The notes: a model not told the origin generated them from the sequence alone. Numbered from the stretch's first letter, positions 1 to 8,500 are shown. The stretch is 15,348 nucleotides of DNA from an uncultured Coriobacteriales bacterium (GCA_934662525.1 CAKUKJ010000015.1:1-15348); one strand, 5' to 3'. Numbers and translations: made by a program.

Positions 1-905
1 CCAACATCCTGTACAACGGCTCCTACCACTACACCGACTCGGCCGCCATCGGCACGGGCCGCGTGTTCAGCTCCGACTTCTGGGGCGGCTACCAGGTGTT
101 TGAGGACTGCGTTGCCAACGGCGACTGCGTGACCGACGAGCCCACCACGCTCATCGTGAAGAACTCCGTCTACGGCAAGAGCCTGGGCGGCAACGGCTTC
201 GCCTCCATCTACTTCGAGAACTCCAAGGTGAAGGGCGGCTGCGCCGAGTTCCAGAACACCACCTCGCTCGTGACCGACGTCGCGGCCATGACGCTCGTCA
301 ACTCCACCCTTGAGTGCTCGGGCGACGCCCTGGCCAGCTCCTCCAAGGGCGAGCGTGCCATCGTCACCCTCGTCGACAGCTCCGTCGACATGACCGCCGG
401 CTCGCTGCTTGCCAAGGTGGACGGGTACGACTCGGTGAACGCCATCACGCTGGGCTCGGTTGACCCCGAAGACGTGGACGCCTACCAGGCACGCTTCAAC
501 GGCCAACTCGCGTTCAAGCTGTACGGCGACAACCAGATCGCCACGCCTGACGGCATGCTGGGCGCAACCGTGGCAGAAGGCGCAACGCTCACCATCTACG
601 GCTCGGTGGTGGACGAGAGCGGCGCGGCGGTCGAGATTCCCGGTGCCACGATGGAGACGGGCGACGAGTACGGCACGCTCACCGTGGTGAAGTGCGCGGT
701 CGAGCACCCGGCCGCAGCCGACACCAGTGCCCAGCCTGCCGCCGGCGCGCCTGCCGGCAACGGCGCAGGCGCGGCCCCCGAGGGCGAAGCCCCTGCAGGC
801 GACGGAACTCCCACCGACGGTGCCGCACCCGCAGGCGACAAGCCTGCCGAAGGCGCTCCCGCCGCTGACGCAGCTGCCCCGGCTGACGCCCCCGCCGCCA
901 AGTAA
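1..905 (+). CDS. Partial: C-terminal part of a repeat-rich, probably surface-associated protein
   Basis: The frame is open from base 3 with no start codon in a convincing context, so the true start lies to the left of the window; the GTG at 63 is internal. The visible part (about 300 residues) has short alternating beta-strand-like units with Asn/Ser/Thr turns, such as IVKNSVYGKS, MTLVNSTLEC and VTLVDSSVDM. This pattern fits a right-handed beta-helix or other beta-solenoid adhesin or polysaccharide-binding protein. From about base 708 it changes to an Ala/Pro/Gly/Asp low-complexity tail ending in PAAK and a TAA stop. No LPXTG motif or C-terminal membrane segment is visible, so cell-wall attachment by sortase is not supported. 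The beta-solenoid assignment is inferred from composition only, and the signal peptide, if any, is outside the window. The gene converges with the metal ATPase gene. Confidence 0.6.
   Translation, partial: NILYNGSYHYTDSAAIGTGRVFSSDFWGGYQVFEDCVANGDCVTDEPTTLIVKNSVYGKSLGGNGFASIYFENSKVKGGCAEFQNTTSLVTDVAAMTLVNSTLECSGDALASSSKGERAIVTLVDSSVDMTAGSLLAKVDGYDSVNAITLGSVDPEDVDAYQARFNGQLAFKLYGDNQIATPDGMLGATVAEGATLTIYGSVVDESGAAVEIPGATMETGDEYGTLTVVKCAVEHPAAADTSAQPAAGAPAGNGAGAAPEGEAPAGDGTPTDGAAPAGDKPAEGAPAADAAAPADAPAAK
708..902 (+). repeat. Low-complexity Ala/Pro/Gly/Asp-rich tail coding region
   Basis: About 65 codons encode a tail built from loosely repeated units such as AAGAPAGNGA, EGEAPAGDG and PADAPAAK. 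Such tails usually act as flexible spacers in extracellular proteins. The units are degenerate at DNA level, so this is not a simple tandem repeat that would slip readily. Confidence 0.7.
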
Positions 906-960
906 GGACCCCCACGGGCGACTGCGGGTGCACACGTAGACGCCGAAGGGTATCGTGCAC

Positions 961-997
961 AGGCCCCGTCGAGCGAGCACATCGACCGGCGGGGCCT
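961..997. terminator. Candidate stem-loop terminator between convergent genes
   Basis: AGGCCCCG (961-968) pairs perfectly with CGGGGCCT (990-997). An inner TCGA/TCGA pairing is possible next to a four-base bulge. The following bases on the + strand are TCCCTTCC, a weak pyrimidine tract rather than a clean T run. It lies 55 bases after the stop of the left gene and 88 bases beyond the stop of the ATPase gene on the opposite strand, so it could serve one or both transcripts. Confidence 0.5.
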
Positions 998-1085
998 TCC
1001 CTTCCCATGGACGGGAGGTGCCTCATTTGCTGCAATGCCAGCCGATTGCCCTCGCAGCCCCGGCGCATCCCCCCTGTCGCGCGCC

Positions 1086-2975
1086 TTATCCCCGTCTCCG
1101 TTCCCAGCCGAGCAAGAACGACGAGTTCACAATCACAAAGACGCTGCCGCAGTTGTGCACGAGCGCGCCGCTCACCGGCTCGAGCACCGCCAGCATGGCC
1201 AGGATGATTGCCACGAAGTTGAGCGCCATGGAGAACGTCATGTTCGCCTTGATGCGCCTCATCATGGCATGGGAGAGCGCAAAAAGATGCGGCAGCTCGG
1301 CGATGGAGTCTCCCACCACCGCTATGTCGGCGGCCTCCACGGCGATGTCGCTGCCCACGCCGCCCATCGCGATGCCCACAAAGGCCCGCTTGAGGGCGGG
1401 CGCATCGTTCACACCGTCTCCCACCATGGCAAGTAAGGTGCCTTGGGCCTCGGCCTTCTCGACATAGGCAAGCTTGTCCTGCGGCAGACACTCGGGCACG
1501 ACCTCGGAGATGCCGGCCGCCTGAGCGATAACGGCCGCCGCAGCCGCATTGTCCCCCGTAAGCAGAACGCCCTGCACGCCCTGAGCAGCAAGCTCCTGCA
1601 CAGCGGGGCCCGAACCTAGGCGAATCGTGTCGGACAAAGACGCAAGCGCGAACGGCTTGCCCGCATCTGCGACGAGGATGACCGCGCGTCCCAGCTCAAG
1701 CTCATGGTCCAGACCAAACGCATCCCACACCTCGCGGGGCACACCCGCCTCGGCCATCATGTCGAGGTTGCCCGCCGCAAGGCTGCGCCCGCCAACACGG
1801 GCCCTCACTCCCCTGCCGGGAACCATCTCGAACCCTTCTGGCTGCTCAAGCGCACAATTATGCTCGCGCGCCGCCGCCACGACGGCCTTGCCCAGCGGAT
1901 GCTCGCTCAAAAGCTCGCACGACCCCAGGATGCCCAGCAGCTCATCATATGAAAGCTTGCAATCCGGGGCTCCCTTGAGCGCGACGAGCTGCGGCCTCCC
2001 CTCGGTGAGCGTGCCCGTCTTGTCGAAGGCGACCTTCTTCACGGCGGCCAGGCGCTCCAGGGCATCGCCCTCCTTCACCAGAAAGCCGTGCCTGGTGGCG
2101 TTGCCGATGGCGGCCATCACCGCCGTGGGCGTGGCAAGCACCAGGGCGCAGGGGCAGAACACCACGAGCACGGTGACCGCACGCAGGGCCTCGCCCGTCA
2201 GCGCAAAGATGGCGGCAGCTGCGGTGAGCGCGCCCATCACGATCCACGTGGCCCAACGGTCGGCCAGTCGCACGATCTTTGCCTTGCCCGCCTCGGCGCT
2301 GCTCACAAGCCTCGCCATGCGCTGCATAGAGCCGTCCGCACCCGGTCGCGTCGCCTGCACATCGATGGCGCCGAACTGGTTGAGCGTGCCGGAGAACACC
2401 TCGTCGCCCACCTGCTTGTCGACCGGCATCGACTCGCCGGTGAGCACGGCCTCGTTCACGCTCGTGGTGCCCGAGACGATGCGCCCGTCCACCGGGATGG
2501 TCTCGCCGGGCAGCACGCATACGAGGTCGCCCTCGCGCACGGCCTCCACCTCGCGCGTCTCCTCGGAACCATCCGCCCCCACGACGCGCGCCCGCGTGGG
2601 CGTCATCTCCACGAGCCTCTCGATACCCGCACGGGCGCGCGCAACCGTCAGCTCCTCAAGCAGGCCGCCCAGCCGCATGATGACGGCCACCTCGCCGGCA
2701 GCGAAATACTCGCCGATAGCGATGGACGCGATGAGCGCGAGCGACACCAGCAGGTCGGCCTTGATGTCATGCTCATAGATGACGGCCAGCGCCGCCTCGC
2801 ACACAATCGGCAGGCCGCACAGCACGATCGCGACCCATGCAGGGTCCACCGGCAACTCGTCTGCCGCCATAACGCTCGCCACGAGCGCCGCCGCCGATAT
2901 GACGATGCACGCCACATCCTTCTTTGTGCCGCCCCACTCAAGCGTGGCCTCCAAGCGCCCCCTCATCTGGTTCAT
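1086..2975 (-). CDS. Heavy-metal-translocating P1B-type ATPase
   Basis: A 629-residue membrane pump that would export a transition-metal ion using ATP. Visible hallmarks are the actuator loop TGES (about 179-182), the transmembrane metal site CPC (274-276), the phosphorylation site DKTGTLTEG (Asp 318), the HP motif SEHPLGKAV (about 357-365) and the hinge [10 protein letters not shown] (about 519-528). Hydrophobic segments lie at about 20-105, 245-285 and 585-625. There is no N-terminal CxxC heavy-metal-associated domain. The last membrane segment carries HNCGS....NSS; it lacks the Cu-type Asn/Tyr/Met/Ser signature and looks nearest to Zn/Cd/Mn-type pumps, so the substrate is left open. An upstream in-frame ATG at 3020 exists, but the ATG at 2975 has GGAG eight bases before it and is preferred. 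The gene is divergent from tetR. Confidence 0.93.
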   Translation of the reverse strand: MNQMRGRLEATLEWGGTKKDVACIVISAAALVASVMAADELPVDPAWVAIVLCGLPIVCEAALAVIYEHDIKADLLVSLALIASIAIGEYFAAGEVAVIMRLGGLLEELTVARARAGIERLVEMTPTRARVVGADGSEETREVEAVREGDLVCVLPGETIPVDGRIVSGTTSVNEAVLTGESMPVDKQVGDEVFSGTLNQFGAIDVQATRPGADGSMQRMARLVSSAEAGKAKIVRLADRWATWIVMGALTAAAAIFALTGEALRAVTVLVVFCPCALVLATPTAVMAAIGNATRHGFLVKEGDALERLAAVKKVAFDKTGTLTEGRPQLVALKGAPDCKLSYDELLGILGSCELLSEHPLGKAVVAAAREHNCALEQPEGFEMVPGRGVRARVGGRSLAAGNLDMMAEAGVPREVWDAFGLDHELELGRAVILVADAGKPFALASLSDTIRLGSGPAVQELAAQGVQGVLLTGDNAAAAAVIAQAAGISEVVPECLPQDKLAYVEKAEAQGTLLAMVGDGVNDAPALKRAFVGIAMGGVGSDIAVEAADIAVVGDSIAELPHLFALSHAMMRRIKANMTFSMALNFVAIILAMLAVLEPVSGALVHNCGSVFVIVNSSFLLGWERRRG

Positions 2976-3015
2976 CTGATGTACTCCAAACTTCCGAACA
3001 TGGATAGTTGTATAA

Positions 3016-3033
3016 AACACTGTGTTCGGTATA
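3016..3033 (-). promoter_or_regulatory. Candidate ATPase promoter -10 box with overlapping operator
   Basis: Read on the minus strand, TATACC (3033-3028) is a plausible -10 box. The hexamer 17 bases upstream, TTTCCC, is only a weak -35. Immediately downstream is the odd palindrome AACAC-T-GTGTT (+ strand 3016-3026), which would cover the transcription start. A repressor bound there could block the pump gene. Which regulator binds is not shown; the divergent TetR protein is one candidate. Confidence 0.35.
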
Positions 3034-3230
3034 GTGGAGCATGTTTGATAGGGAAAGAATCAATGCCTGCACAATGGAGGGTAGCACACGCGCCGGCTTT
3101 TTGCGCCGTAGCGAACGTCTCGGCCTGCAATGCACGATTCCGGACATCTTGGCCGAAACGTCCCGTAACTTGGTTGCTCGGGCCGGCCCGCCCAAGCCAA
3201 ACGGGCACGGCGCCCACCATCCCGCCATGC

Positions 3231-3252
3231 CCGTCATACACGCCGTCATACA
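3231..3252 (+). repeat. Direct repeat CCGTCATACA x2
   Basis: CCGTCATACA occurs at 3231-3240 and again at 3243-3252, separated by two bases, so the repeat period is 12. It lies in the expected -35 region of the candidate tetR promoter, whose TATATA box is at 3253-3258. It could be an activator or repressor site or a small tandem duplication; nothing in the sequence decides. Confidence 0.45.
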
Positions 3253-3284
3253 TATATAGACGCACATGCATGCCGATATGCATG
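3253..3284 (+). promoter_or_regulatory. Candidate tetR promoter -10 box and autoregulatory operator
   Basis: TATATA at 3253-3258 is followed by a perfect inverted repeat, CATGCAT (3265-3271), spacer GCCGAT, ATGCATG (3278-3284). The repeat covers the region where transcription would start, 33 bases before the tetR ATG. TetR-family repressors commonly bind such dyads in their own promoter, so autoregulation is a reasonable inference. The -35 region is poor. Confidence 0.45.
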
Positions 3285-3317
3285 AGCGCATCTTATCGTT
3301 CAAAGGAGCGGCATCCC

Positions 3318-3788
3318 ATGGACCGACGTCAGCGCAAGACCCGCCAGGCCATCTACGACGCCTTTGAGGCGCTCATGGCCCAGGCGCACTACCGCGACAT
3401 CACGGTGGCGCAGATCATCGAGCAGGCCGACATCGGCCGCAGCCCCTTTTACGCCCACTTCGAGACGAAGGACGACCTGCTCGACCAGATGTGCGTGGAG
3501 ATGTTCGACCACATCTTCGAGGGGGTCAACGAGCACTGCGTCACGCACGCCGACCTGCGCGACACCGACCTGGCCGGCATCCTGGCGCACCTGCTCTATC
3601 ACATGCGCGACACGCATTCCGGCGTGTGCGCCAAGCTGCTCCATGAGCGCGAACCGCACTTCACGGCCTACTTCTCCGAGAAGCTCGCCGTCCTCTTCGC
3701 ACGCAAAGTGTGCGACATGCCCCAAGGCGTCCCCGTCGACTTTGCCCAAAGCCTGCTCGTCGCCTCGTTCACCCAAGCCGTGTCCTGA
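3318..3788 (+). CDS. TetR/AcrR-family transcriptional regulator, C-terminally truncated
   Basis: A 156-residue DNA-binding repressor. The N-terminal helix-turn-helix is intact, at about residues 29-48 (TVAQIIEQADIGRSPFYAHF), and is followed by the typical KDDLL stretch. The start is fixed by AAAGGAG at 3302-3308, nine bases before the ATG; the same frame is open far upstream, but only as antisense of the ATPase gene. The family is usually about 180-200 residues long. Here the frame ends at TGA (3786-3788) after TQAVS. Reading past that TGA gives 24 further codons that resemble a normal TetR C-terminus, including SPEELARWFLATLK, before a second TGA. The ligand domain therefore probably lacks its last helix. 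It may regulate itself and the divergent metal pump, but that is unproven. Confidence 0.85.
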   Translation: MDRRQRKTRQAIYDAFEALMAQAHYRDITVAQIIEQADIGRSPFYAHFETKDDLLDQMCVEMFDHIFEGVNEHCVTHADLRDTDLAGILAHLLYHMRDTHSGVCAKLLHEREPHFTAYFSEKLAVLFARKVCDMPQGVPVDFAQSLLVASFTQAVS

Positions 3789-3863
3789 TGGTTCGCCTCG
3801 GGGTGCGTTTGTTCCCCTGAGGAGCTCGCCCGCTGGTTCCTGGCAACGCTCAAGATTGCGTGA
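3786..3863 (+). other. In-frame continuation of tetR after an internal TGA
   Basis: In the tetR frame, the bases after TGA 3786-3788 read WFASGCVCSPEELARWFLATLKIA and then TGA at 3861-3863. Many TetR C-termini as I remember them have an aromatic pair (WW), a Gly about five residues later, and then SPEEL with a final helix. The stop sits where the first Trp would be, so a single TGG to TGA change explains it. The regulator would then be 181 residues long. Confidence 0.6.
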
Positions 3864-4022
3864 AGGGAGGATACGAGAAAGTTGCATGGACAGGGAGGTA
3901 CGGGGATGAAACGATCGAGATGACTTTTCACACCGAGTCCATCGATTCGACGGGCCAAGAGCCCGCTTCTGCGATTCCCACTCGCCCCAGCAGAAAGGGA
4001 CAAAAAGGAATACGCCGGTCTC
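3864..4022. other. Junction stretch without a recognisable gene
   Basis: No convincing coding sequence is visible. A short frame (3860-4066, +) has no family resemblance. A small stem CGGGC/GCCCG (3951-3955 with 3961-3965) could end tetR transcripts but has no T run after it. Read on the minus strand, the roughly 35 bases next to the CRISPR-like half repeat (about 3988-4022) are where a spacer would lie if this was once an array. Confidence 0.4.
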
Positions 4023-4043
4023 GTTTCAACCCACGCGCCCGCG
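4023..4043 (-). repeat. Solitary partial CRISPR-like repeat, type I-C style
   Basis: On the + strand the segment reads GTTTCAACCCACGC followed by GCCCGCG. From memory of type I-C repeats, which end in GCGTGGATTGAAAC, the minus strand here matches the last 21 bases at about 19 positions; the usual ATTGAAAC is GTTGAAAC. The 5' third of the repeat is missing and is replaced by the coding sequence of the truncated nuclease gene. No second repeat at a 60-70 base interval is visible, so this is not called as an array. It may be a relic, or a coincidence. Confidence 0.35.
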
Positions 4044-4321
4044 GCGTAAGTGATTACTTTGCCTAGATGGTCGTGGTTGGTGTCCTCGAGCTGGTTCTCG
4101 ATGATCACCTTGCGTCCGGTGCCGGCTTCCTGCGCATAGATGTCGACGTTGAACGAGCCCACCGACGACTCGGTCTCTATAAGCTCAAGCTCAATGCCGA
4201 CTGCCGAGCTCAACATGGCAAGATTTGGCTCCTCGGAGAGCCATTTGGTGAAATCAAGAGCCTCATGGGGCCATACATCGCGCAGTTCTACTTTCTTGAG
4301 TTTATCGAGATTGTATTTCAT
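4037..4321 (-). pseudogene. Truncated DUF4268-like PD-(D/E)XK nuclease gene (N-terminal part only)
   Basis: The first 95 residues from the ATG at 4321 match the N-terminal half of DUF4268-type proteins as I know them: VELRDVWPHEALDFTKWL, then VGSFNVDI, then KVIIENQLEDTNHDHLGK and ITYAAG. The D-x(n)-E-x-Q layout (Asp 60, Glu 75) is a PD-(D/E)XK nuclease-like core. After ITYAAG the resemblance stops at about 4037. The frame stays open to 3668 but only runs through unrelated sequence antisense to tetR. Family members are usually over 300 residues long, so the C-terminal part is lost. The start is supported by TAGGA five bases upstream. It begins 60 bases after the last operon gene and was probably part of the same defence locus. 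Confidence 0.7.
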
Positions 4322-4381
4322 TGCATTCCTATCAAATCGTTGGCGCGCAGAGCACTTCATCCGCATCCATTGAAAACTGCG

Positions 4382-5521
4382 CTATACGCTATCGCCGAGC
4401 CAGCGCTTTCGCCAATTCTCCATCCGCACGATCTTCTCTGATGGATTCATCCCACCAATCGCCTTAAGAACATCCCGCGGTTCAACATCCCCATTTTTGT
4501 GTTTCAAGGAGTCTTTTGCTATGTCACAGGCAAACTGAACGGACGTCGTCGCAGCAAAGGGTTTTCCCTGCCGCGCCAGGTTGAACGCTTCGGCGGCTCC
4601 GCTTATCGCGTTGTTGAACAACTCGCTGGCGTCCATCTGCTCGGACGTGTTTTCGACCAGATAGTCAACACCGTCGTTTCCGACGCCGAACTCAACCCCT
4701 CCTTGTCTATCCTGCCTGCCGAAAGGCGTTTCTTTTCCAAGGCCTAAATATGGTGTCTGAATCACGCCTTGTCGAGCAGCACTCGTTTCGAACATGCCGT
4801 TGTAGCATCTGATAATCGCGGCGTCTCTTACCTCGTCGCCGTAAAGCGGGCAAAACGCAAGCAGGATCCAATCAACGTGAGCCGATGCTTTCTTGAGAAG
4901 CTCATAGGCTTCGCAACTAATTGGGAACTGCCCTAGAGATACCCTGGTCTCCTTAAATCCATCATTAAGGAACCATTGACGCAAATCCGTATGGAGCTCA
5001 ATCAGGAATCCAAGCCGGATATCGGCATTTGCGTCAATCTGCATTATGTTCTCGCTATACGCATCGAGCTTGGACGCATGCCCACGACCGTCCTCTCCGA
5101 ACAGCCCGGCATAAAGCGAAGCTCTGATGTCGTCAACGCAGGCGTTTGATTGCTCCCGTATCGCCCGGCTAATCAAATCACCAAACCCCTGGTAAGCCTC
5201 TTTTGCCAAAGCGCCCCTGCGAGCTGCATCCTCGTGCCGTCTTCGAAACCGCTCTGCATCTGAAGAGAACCTTGCGGACTTAGATTCAACCTTCTTGCCC
5301 TTCCCGATATGGTGGTCAACTCGGAAGTGCTCTATACCGACTATTCTTTTCCCGCTTTCGGCTGTGATGACAATATCGGGTCTGTCGAATGAACGGATGT
5401 CGCCCGATAGTCGGGCGACATTCCGTCTCGCTTCTCCGCCTTTTGCTCTCGCGACTTTCAATGATTGCTCGTAAATCGAAAGCTCTGCTTTCTCCCGGTT
5501 TTCCTTATGGTTCATAAGCAT
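4382..5521 (-). CDS. Unrecognised defence-operon protein with a possible PD-(D/E)XK core
   Basis: A 379-residue soluble protein with no signal peptide or membrane segment. I do not recognise the family. Near the N-terminus, RPDIVI (residues 47-52) followed by KRIVGIEHF (about 58-66) has the spacing of a PD-(D/E)XK nuclease core: Asp 49, then Glu 64, but with Phe where Lys is usual. The basic stretch GKGKKVESKSARF follows directly. The rest is mixed alpha/beta, with LGFLIELHTDLRQWF in the middle and VDWILLAFCPLYGDE further on. It starts three bases after the res stop codon, so it is coupled to res; an alternative ATG lies two codons later. Its G+C is lower than that of res, suggesting a different history. 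A nuclease or regulatory accessory role is inference from the motif and neighbours only. Confidence 0.6.
   Translation of the reverse strand: MLMNHKENREKAELSIYEQSLKVARAKGGEARRNVARLSGDIRSFDRPDIVITAESGKRIVGIEHFRVDHHIGKGKKVESKSARFSSDAERFRRRHEDAARRGALAKEAYQGFGDLISRAIREQSNACVDDIRASLYAGLFGEDGRGHASKLDAYSENIMQIDANADIRLGFLIELHTDLRQWFLNDGFKETRVSLGQFPISCEAYELLKKASAHVDWILLAFCPLYGDEVRDAAIIRCYNGMFETSAARQGVIQTPYLGLGKETPFGRQDRQGGVEFGVGNDGVDYLVENTSEQMDASELFNNAISGAAEAFNLARQGKPFAATTSVQFACDIAKDSLKHKNGDVEPRDVLKAIGGMNPSEKIVRMENWRKRWLGDSV
5397..5421. repeat. Perfect 11-bp inverted repeat inside a coding sequence
   Basis: ATGTCGCCCGA (5397-5407) and TCGGGCGACAT (5411-5421) are exact reverse complements around the loop TAG. 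With one bulged base the pairing extends to CGG/CCG on the outside. It lies within codons 34-42 of the last operon gene, shortly after its start. An mRNA hairpin there could slow early translation; no function is shown. Confidence 0.75.
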
Positions 5522-5524
5522 TGT

Positions 5525-8500
5525 CTAGCTCATCTTTCCCATCACCTCGAGCAGGTCGTCGTAGGTCGCCACATTGTGGTAGCGCACGTCGCTGGTGCTC
5601 ATCTCGTTGAAGAGCTTCTTGGCGCAGGCGATTTTCGCGTTCTCCACACCGGAGAGCTCCAGCGTGTCCATGGTGCCCTTGGTCTCGGCGACAAAGAACA
5701 CGTGGCGCACACTGCCCTCCTTGAAAGCGATGGCCCAGTCGGGGGCGTAGTTGCCTACTGGCGTGGGAATCTGGAACGCTCGAGGCAGCTTGGCGTAGAC
5801 CACCACCTCGGCGGCGGCGTCCATGTCCTCAGCAAACCTGCGCTCGCCGTCGGAGTCGGGGAACACGAAGCGCTGGATGTTCTTCCTGGCCTCATAGGCC
5901 TTGCTTGCATTGTCGGGCATGCGCCCTGTGAAGATGGCCTCGTCGTAGGTATCGTCTATCTCGTGGTAGCTGATGTGCTCCACCACCATCGTCGCCTTCT
6001 CCGACACGATGAGCGCGGCAGCCTTCTTGATGAACTCCTCAGGGTTCACGCGATATAGGCCGAACACGGCGGGCTCGATGCCGGCGAGGATTGCCGCGGC
6101 GCTCCTGCGCGTTATGGCGGCAGCCTGCGCCACCTCGCCGACGAGGTCGTAGGTCACGCCGATGGCGGCGCAGCCACCGTCCACGTCACGCAGGGCAGTC
6201 ACAGTCCGCGCAAAAGAGCCGCCGCTTCTCACCTCGTCGCGCGTGGCCTCGTCCTTCTGCCCGCCGACGGTCAGGGTGTACTGCAGCTTGCTCACGCTCA
6301 AATCGGAGTTGATGCGCGCTATCGACTTTCGGCGCAGCTCCTCGTCCGAGAAGCCCACGGTGTAGGCGTGCTTGCGGTTGATGCGTGTCCACAGCTCCTT
6401 GAACTCGCGCTTGGCGAAGTTGTCGGTGAGAGAGTTCTCGGTCACTTTCTCCTCGGCGCGGCCAATCAAGCCATCGAGCGCGTGCTCGTCATAGACGCTC
6501 CTCACGAGCGCCTCGACCGCCTTCGCATGCAGGGTGTCAGCCACCTCGCTCGGCATCTTCTCCATGAAGCACTCAACGAAGAAGCCACCTGTCACCATCG
6601 TCATGAAGGCCTCGGTCGGTTTGTCGTCATCGTCGATGAGGTCCGACTTGTACAGTGCCTTGTAAATGCGTCTGGACTCCTCAGGCGTGAAGGAGACGAC
6701 GTCGCCGTCGATGACGAAGTCGCGTTCGCAGAACATGCCCATGTCCACCTTCTTGGGGCGTGGGCGCAGGTTTCTGCCCATGTCGGCCTGCAGGTCGCGC
6801 ACAAACGTCTCATAGCTTTCCGAGGCTATAACGGTAAGCAGGTTCACCCGGTGCACCTCGTCGGGGCCCAGCAGGGCCGCGTCTTGGCGGTTACCGTCCT
6901 GGTCCACGCAAAGGCGCAGGCCGCGGCCGACCTCCTGGCGCTTGGATGTCTCCGAGCCCGACTCCTTGAGCGTGCAAATCTGGAAGATGTTGGGGTTGTC
7001 CCAACCCTCGCGCAGCGCCGAGTGGGAGAAGATGAAGCGCACGGGCTCGTCGAACGACAACAGACGCTCCTTGTCGCGCAGGATGAGGTCGTAGCCGCGC
7101 TTCGCGTCGTCGTCGTTGATGCCGATGCCGTCTTCCCGCTCGGCCTTCTTCTCGGTCTTAGACTCGACGACGTTGCCCTTCTTGTCTACCGAGAAATAGC
7201 CGCCGTGCACGGCGTGGGCTCCGTCCCGACGCAGGTACTCCAAGTACGACGGGTCGCGCTCGTCGTCCAACGTCGGGTGTGCCAGACGCTCCCCCACAAT
7301 CGTCTCGTACTCCTCCTCGAAGACCTTGCCGTAGCCCACAACCTGCCCGTTACCGGAGAGGTCGCGGTACTTGGCCACCTCGTCGATGAAGAAGAGGGAG
7401 AGACACTTGATGCCACGGCGGAACAGCGCCTCCTCCTTTTCAAGGTGGCTCAGTATCGTCTCGCGAATTTGGATGCGCTGCATGTCATCGGCAGCCGAGT
7501 CGTTGTAAATCTCGCCGACGTAGACGCGGCCGTCGTCACCGATGGCACGGTCCAGGAAGCGCACGTAGCCGGGACGTCCGTCCTGCGGAGGCACGACGCC
7601 GTCGTTGCCGCTCGCAATGGTGTAGCCGCGGTACGCCTCGAGCTTCGTCGCCCCGCTCGCCTCGTAGATGCTGTCGCCCCCGCCAAAGCGTGCAGTCTTC
7701 TTGCGTACCTTACCGCTAGATCCCATGCACTTGAACTCGATAACGGCTTCGGGAGCGCGATTCTTGGACACCACGATGTCGCGCAGGTACAGGTAGCCGT
7801 CGGTGCCCCGCATGTTCTTGAGCGCGAATCCCTTCACCTCGATGCGCTTCACGAGCTTCTGGTTGTATGCGTCTAGCGCGTCCAGCGCGTACACCAGGTC
7901 ATGCCTCTCCTTGTGCGTTGCCGAGTAGTTCAGCACGAACAACGGGTTGAAGCGAGCGATGCCCTTCTGGGTGGCTCCGCCTTTCTTTCCCATCTTCTGG
8001 GGCTCGTCGCAGATGACGATGGGTCGCGTGGCAGCAATGATGTCTATGGGCCTGCGGCTGCCAAACTCGTCGCGCTCGTCGAAGATGATGCGCGCGGCCT
8101 TGTTGGCGGCGCCTTCCTTCATCGACGCGTTGAATGCCTGCATGTTGATGACCATGCAGTTGACGTCGCTCGACTGCGCGTAGGCATCCAGCTCGGTGAG
8201 GTTGTCCGAGTCGTATATGAAGAACCTGATCTTCTTGTGGTACTGGGCGAAAAAATGCTCCTGGGTATTCTCCAAACTCTTGGCCACGCCCTCGCGAATG
8301 GCCACAGAGGGCACCACCACGATGAACTTGCACCAGCCGTACAGGCGGTTGAGCTCGAGCATCGTCTTGGTGTAGACGTAGGTCTTGCCGGTGCCCGTCT
8401 CCATCTCCACATCGAGCTGGCAAGCCCCCATGCCGGAGAACAGCGAGGCAGACTCGGGAATCTGGTTGCGGCGCTGCACAGCGCGCACGTTTGCAAGGAT

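Larger units (their letters stand above)
2976..3317. other. Divergent intergenic region between the ATPase and tetR genes
   Basis: These 342 bases separate two divergent starts. The left third is A+T-richer and holds the candidate ATPase promoter with an inverted repeat. The right end holds a TATATA box, a 10-base direct repeat and a second inverted repeat just ahead of tetR. The middle (about 3060-3230) is ordinary G+C-rich sequence. It has a short open frame (3041-3259) with no good ribosome binding site and no recognisable product; I see nothing else there. Confidence 0.6.

Noticed and set aside
3041..3259. 72-codon open frame in the divergent intergenic region
   Set aside because: No convincing ribosome site and no recognisable protein features. 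It also crosses the candidate tetR promoter.
2088..3317. Very long open frame on the + strand joined to tetR
   Set aside because: It is antisense to the ATPase gene in G+C-rich DNA. The Arg/His-rich translation matches no protein, and tetR has its own strong ribosome site at 3302-3308.
3973..3991. Possible second CRISPR repeat copy (CCCACTCGCCCC)
   Set aside because: Only about 12 bases resemble the half repeat, and the spacing of 53 bases does not fit the 60-70 base period of type I-C arrays.
3860..4066. 68-codon open frame after tetR
   Set aside because: It starts in the tetR tail, runs through the CRISPR-like relic and resembles nothing known.
6368..7876. 502-codon open frame on the + strand opposite res
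   Set aside because: Shadow of the res reading frame. The composition is typical of antisense high-GC frames (many Val, Leu, His), and there is no ribosome site or family match.
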